Origin: Caldalkalibacillus salinus
Lineage (GTDB): Bacteria; Bacillota; Bacilli; Caldalkalibacillales; JCM-10596
Assembly (NCBI RefSeq): GCF_016745835.1
Contig: NZ_JAERVL010000022.1
Coordinates: 1 to 42,601, forward strand
Length of the DNA: 42,601 nucleotides
Direction of reading: 5' to 3'
This document shows positions 41,097 through 42,601 of this stretch, in pieces; positions within the stretch are counted from its first letter, which is position 1, and every line of letters starts with the position of its first letter. Under the pieces are notes generated by a model, which did no database searches, had not been told where the DNA came from, and worked only from the letters and a program-made list of their open reading frames with translations. The position numbers were made by a program, and so were the translations under genes.

Positions 41097-41279
41097 TTAC
41101 TCTTCACTTTGATGTTGTTCAAACCATTCAACGAGTTTTCTCTTAGAAAAACGCCACTCCTTGCCAATCTTAGCCCCTGGTATATCGCCATTCTTAGCCC
41201 ACTCTTTCACTTTATCTGGGCTGATTTCAAGCGCCTCGGCTACTTCATTTGCAGTCAGTATATCTTTATCTTCAGACAA
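41097..41279 (-). CDS. Small excisionase-type helix-turn-helix protein
   Basis: The protein has 60 residues and is a single MerR/excisionase-like DNA-binding domain: LTANEVAEALEISPDKVKEW followed by AKNGDIPGAKIGKEWRFSK as the wing, ending in KLVEWFEQHQSEE. No integrase or phage gene is near, so an excisionase role is unlikely; many Bacilli encode stand-alone proteins of this kind. GGGGGTGA lies eight bases before a TTG at 41279; a GTG at 41288 is in frame but inside the ribosome site. It has its own terminator. Confidence 0.8.
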   Translation of the reverse strand: MSEDKDILTANEVAEALEISPDKVKEWAKNGDIPGAKIGKEWRFSKRKLVEWFEQHQSEE

Positions 41280-41560
41280 CGTTGTCACCCCCTGGACTTA
41301 TTAAACCCATAGTACCCTTCGTTATATATGTAGACTATTCACTTTTTTCTAAGCGTTTGTCAAAAGTCTTTTTGCCAAACCTCTTTAAATAATCATATCT
41401 AAAGGTATTGTTACGTGCAACTTTTTTTGAAAATTTGATCTAAAAAAACAAAATACAAATAACGGGGACCAAAGGTGTAGCTCAAAAGTTAATGAGTTCC
41501 ACATTCAAATTATTCCTTTAAAAGGACAAAAAATGGGTATAAGGTTTAGTGATTGAGGCA

Positions 41561-42559
41561 TTAGAGGTTGTGACTCATTTCAACAGGTTTATCTAGGGTT
41601 TTGTCGTTAAGATCGTGCAACGCACGCAGACTTAATGCCATTAAACTCGTCGTGACAATGAGACACCCAATGGATATAAACAATAGCTTAATACTAAAGG
41701 TCTCCGCTAAAAACCCACCTAAGCCTGCTCCTATTGGAATGCCGATTTGGGCTAACAAAAAACGGACGCTAAAGACACGCCCTCTAATATACTCAGGCAC
41801 ACGTTTCTGGTAGTAGGTTGTGTTATTAATGTTAATCAAAGAGGCCGCTAGACCTTGGAGGACGCTAATGATAAAAGCAACAGCAAACACACTCGTGTAT
41901 CCTAAAAAGACAAACAGGGTCCCGTTAGCAAACATACAGCTTAAAAAAGTCAGTCTGAGGTCTTTCGGCGTGCCCGTGAGCCCGGTGATGAAAGAACCTA
42001 AAACCATGCCTATTGAAAAAGCGGAAACAAATAAGCCATAATTTGTCTCTGTTCCACCTAAATTTTCGATGACATAGGGTAAAAACAATGGCATTGCTGC
42101 ACCCACTGCAAAATTAATGACCAGAAGTAATAGTCCGAGCCATAGTAACACACGATACTCTTTAAAGAAATGTAGGCCTTCGGTAAAATCCCTTAGCCAT
42201 GTTTTTCTTTCATCCTCTTTATGCCCATAATGACTCGGTATAAGCAACAGTATAATACTAGAACTCCCCAGTGCAACAACTAAAATCATTACGACGACGG
42301 AGACATCAAAAGTAGAGATCAATAAACCACCTAAACCTGGCCCTAATAACATTAATGTTTGTAACGTACCCTCGAGCAAGGCATTGGCTTTTTGTAGCAA
42401 ATCTTTAGGCAGGATATGGGCAATATAAGCCATACTTGTAGGTCTGAAAAGCGGTTCAACAGCTCCTATGATCATCGTCACCGCAAACACATGCCACAGT
42501 GCTAGCCAGCCACTCGGGTACACGAACAATAAAAAAACAAAGGCTAAGGCTCTAGTCAA
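41561..42559 (-). pseudogene. MFS transporter lacking its N-terminal helices
   Basis: The open frame encodes about 332 residues of a major facilitator of the MFS_3 (EntS-like) type: IIGAVEPLFRPTSMAYIAHI, LLGPGLGGLLISTF, a cytoplasmic loop with GLHFFKEYRVLLWLGLLLLV and the second-half motif EYIRGRVFSVRFLLAQIGIP. Family members have about 400-420 residues with twelve helices; here only about nine or ten remain. Upstream the frame is closed by TAA a few codons before 42559 and the only early start is a TTG without a ribosome site. The frame therefore begins in the middle of a helix. Probably a disrupted gene, or the 5' part lies beyond an insertion at the window edge. Confidence 0.7.
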
Positions 42560-42601
42560 TTTGGTATTATCCCCTTAGAGTAGACAGTGTAAAAAAGCCC
42601 A
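42560..42601. other. Possible insertion-sequence end at window edge
   Basis: The MFS similarity stops abruptly here. The plus-strand stretch GGTATTATCCCCTTAGAGTA followed by GACAGTG and A-rich bases looks like an insertion-sequence terminus, but I cannot name an element. Inference only. Confidence 0.25.

Noticed and set aside
41280-41560. Search for a small gene or regulatory element
   Set aside because: This AT-rich stretch shows no reading frame with a ribosome site and no clear repeat or hairpin.

Overview
The window looks like a chromosomal segment of a low-to-moderate GC, spore-former-type Gram-positive of the Bacillaceae or a close relative. Reasons: strong GGAGG-type ribosome sites, sigma-A promoters with TTGACA/TATAAT-like boxes, lipobox lipoproteins used as solute-binding proteins, an mtlA-mtlR-mtlF-mtlD order as known from Geobacillus, Bacillus-type Fur boxes, and close relatives of Bacillus CatD/CatE/CatR, HypR, HypO (YfkO), GudD and GarD. 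Acidic, Asn/Glu-rich linkers on exported lipoproteins would fit an alkaline or salty habitat, but this is only a hint. I saw no tRNA, rRNA, CRISPR array or intact insertion sequence.

Layout. 1-5313: a cut-off lipoprotein gene, then a Fur-controlled divergent siderophore uptake locus (binding protein on minus; two permeases, an ATPase and a FhuF-like reductase on plus). 5612-10991: the mannitol PTS operon on minus. 11306-12232: an EamA exporter. 12426-13760: a small unexplained cassette made of a 27-codon ORF, a helix-turn-helix regulator, a translationally coupled 46-codon ORF and a pilin-like membrane protein. 13982-16031: a VOC protein and an amidohydrolase/Rieske pair behind phased repeats. 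16032-17400: an eroded stretch with three broken genes. 17434-21999: galT-galK-galE plus a ROK regulator. 22237-24173: a catE-catD/catR catechol-defence cassette with a tandem repeat in the mRNA leader.

24372-35270 is the most coherent block: a complete oxidative route from D-glucarate and D-galactarate to 2-oxoglutarate (gudD, garD, kdgD, semialdehyde dehydrogenase) next to a tripartite tricarboxylate-type transporter (TctB, TctA, TctC), a mannonate-dehydratase-like protein and a FadR-type GntR regulator. Four sites of the form TTGT-N3-ACAA lie in its three promoter regions; in the two catabolic/transport promoters the site covers the -10 box in exactly the same position. This gives a self-contained predicted regulon with an unusual transporter.

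35387-42601: a DUF3231 protein, a LysE-type exporter, a HypO-like nitroreductase, a DUF2243/CtaG-like membrane pair, a HypR-like redox regulator divergent from a DJ-1/PfpI protein, a 60-residue helix-turn-helix protein and an MFS transporter lacking its N-terminal part at the window edge.
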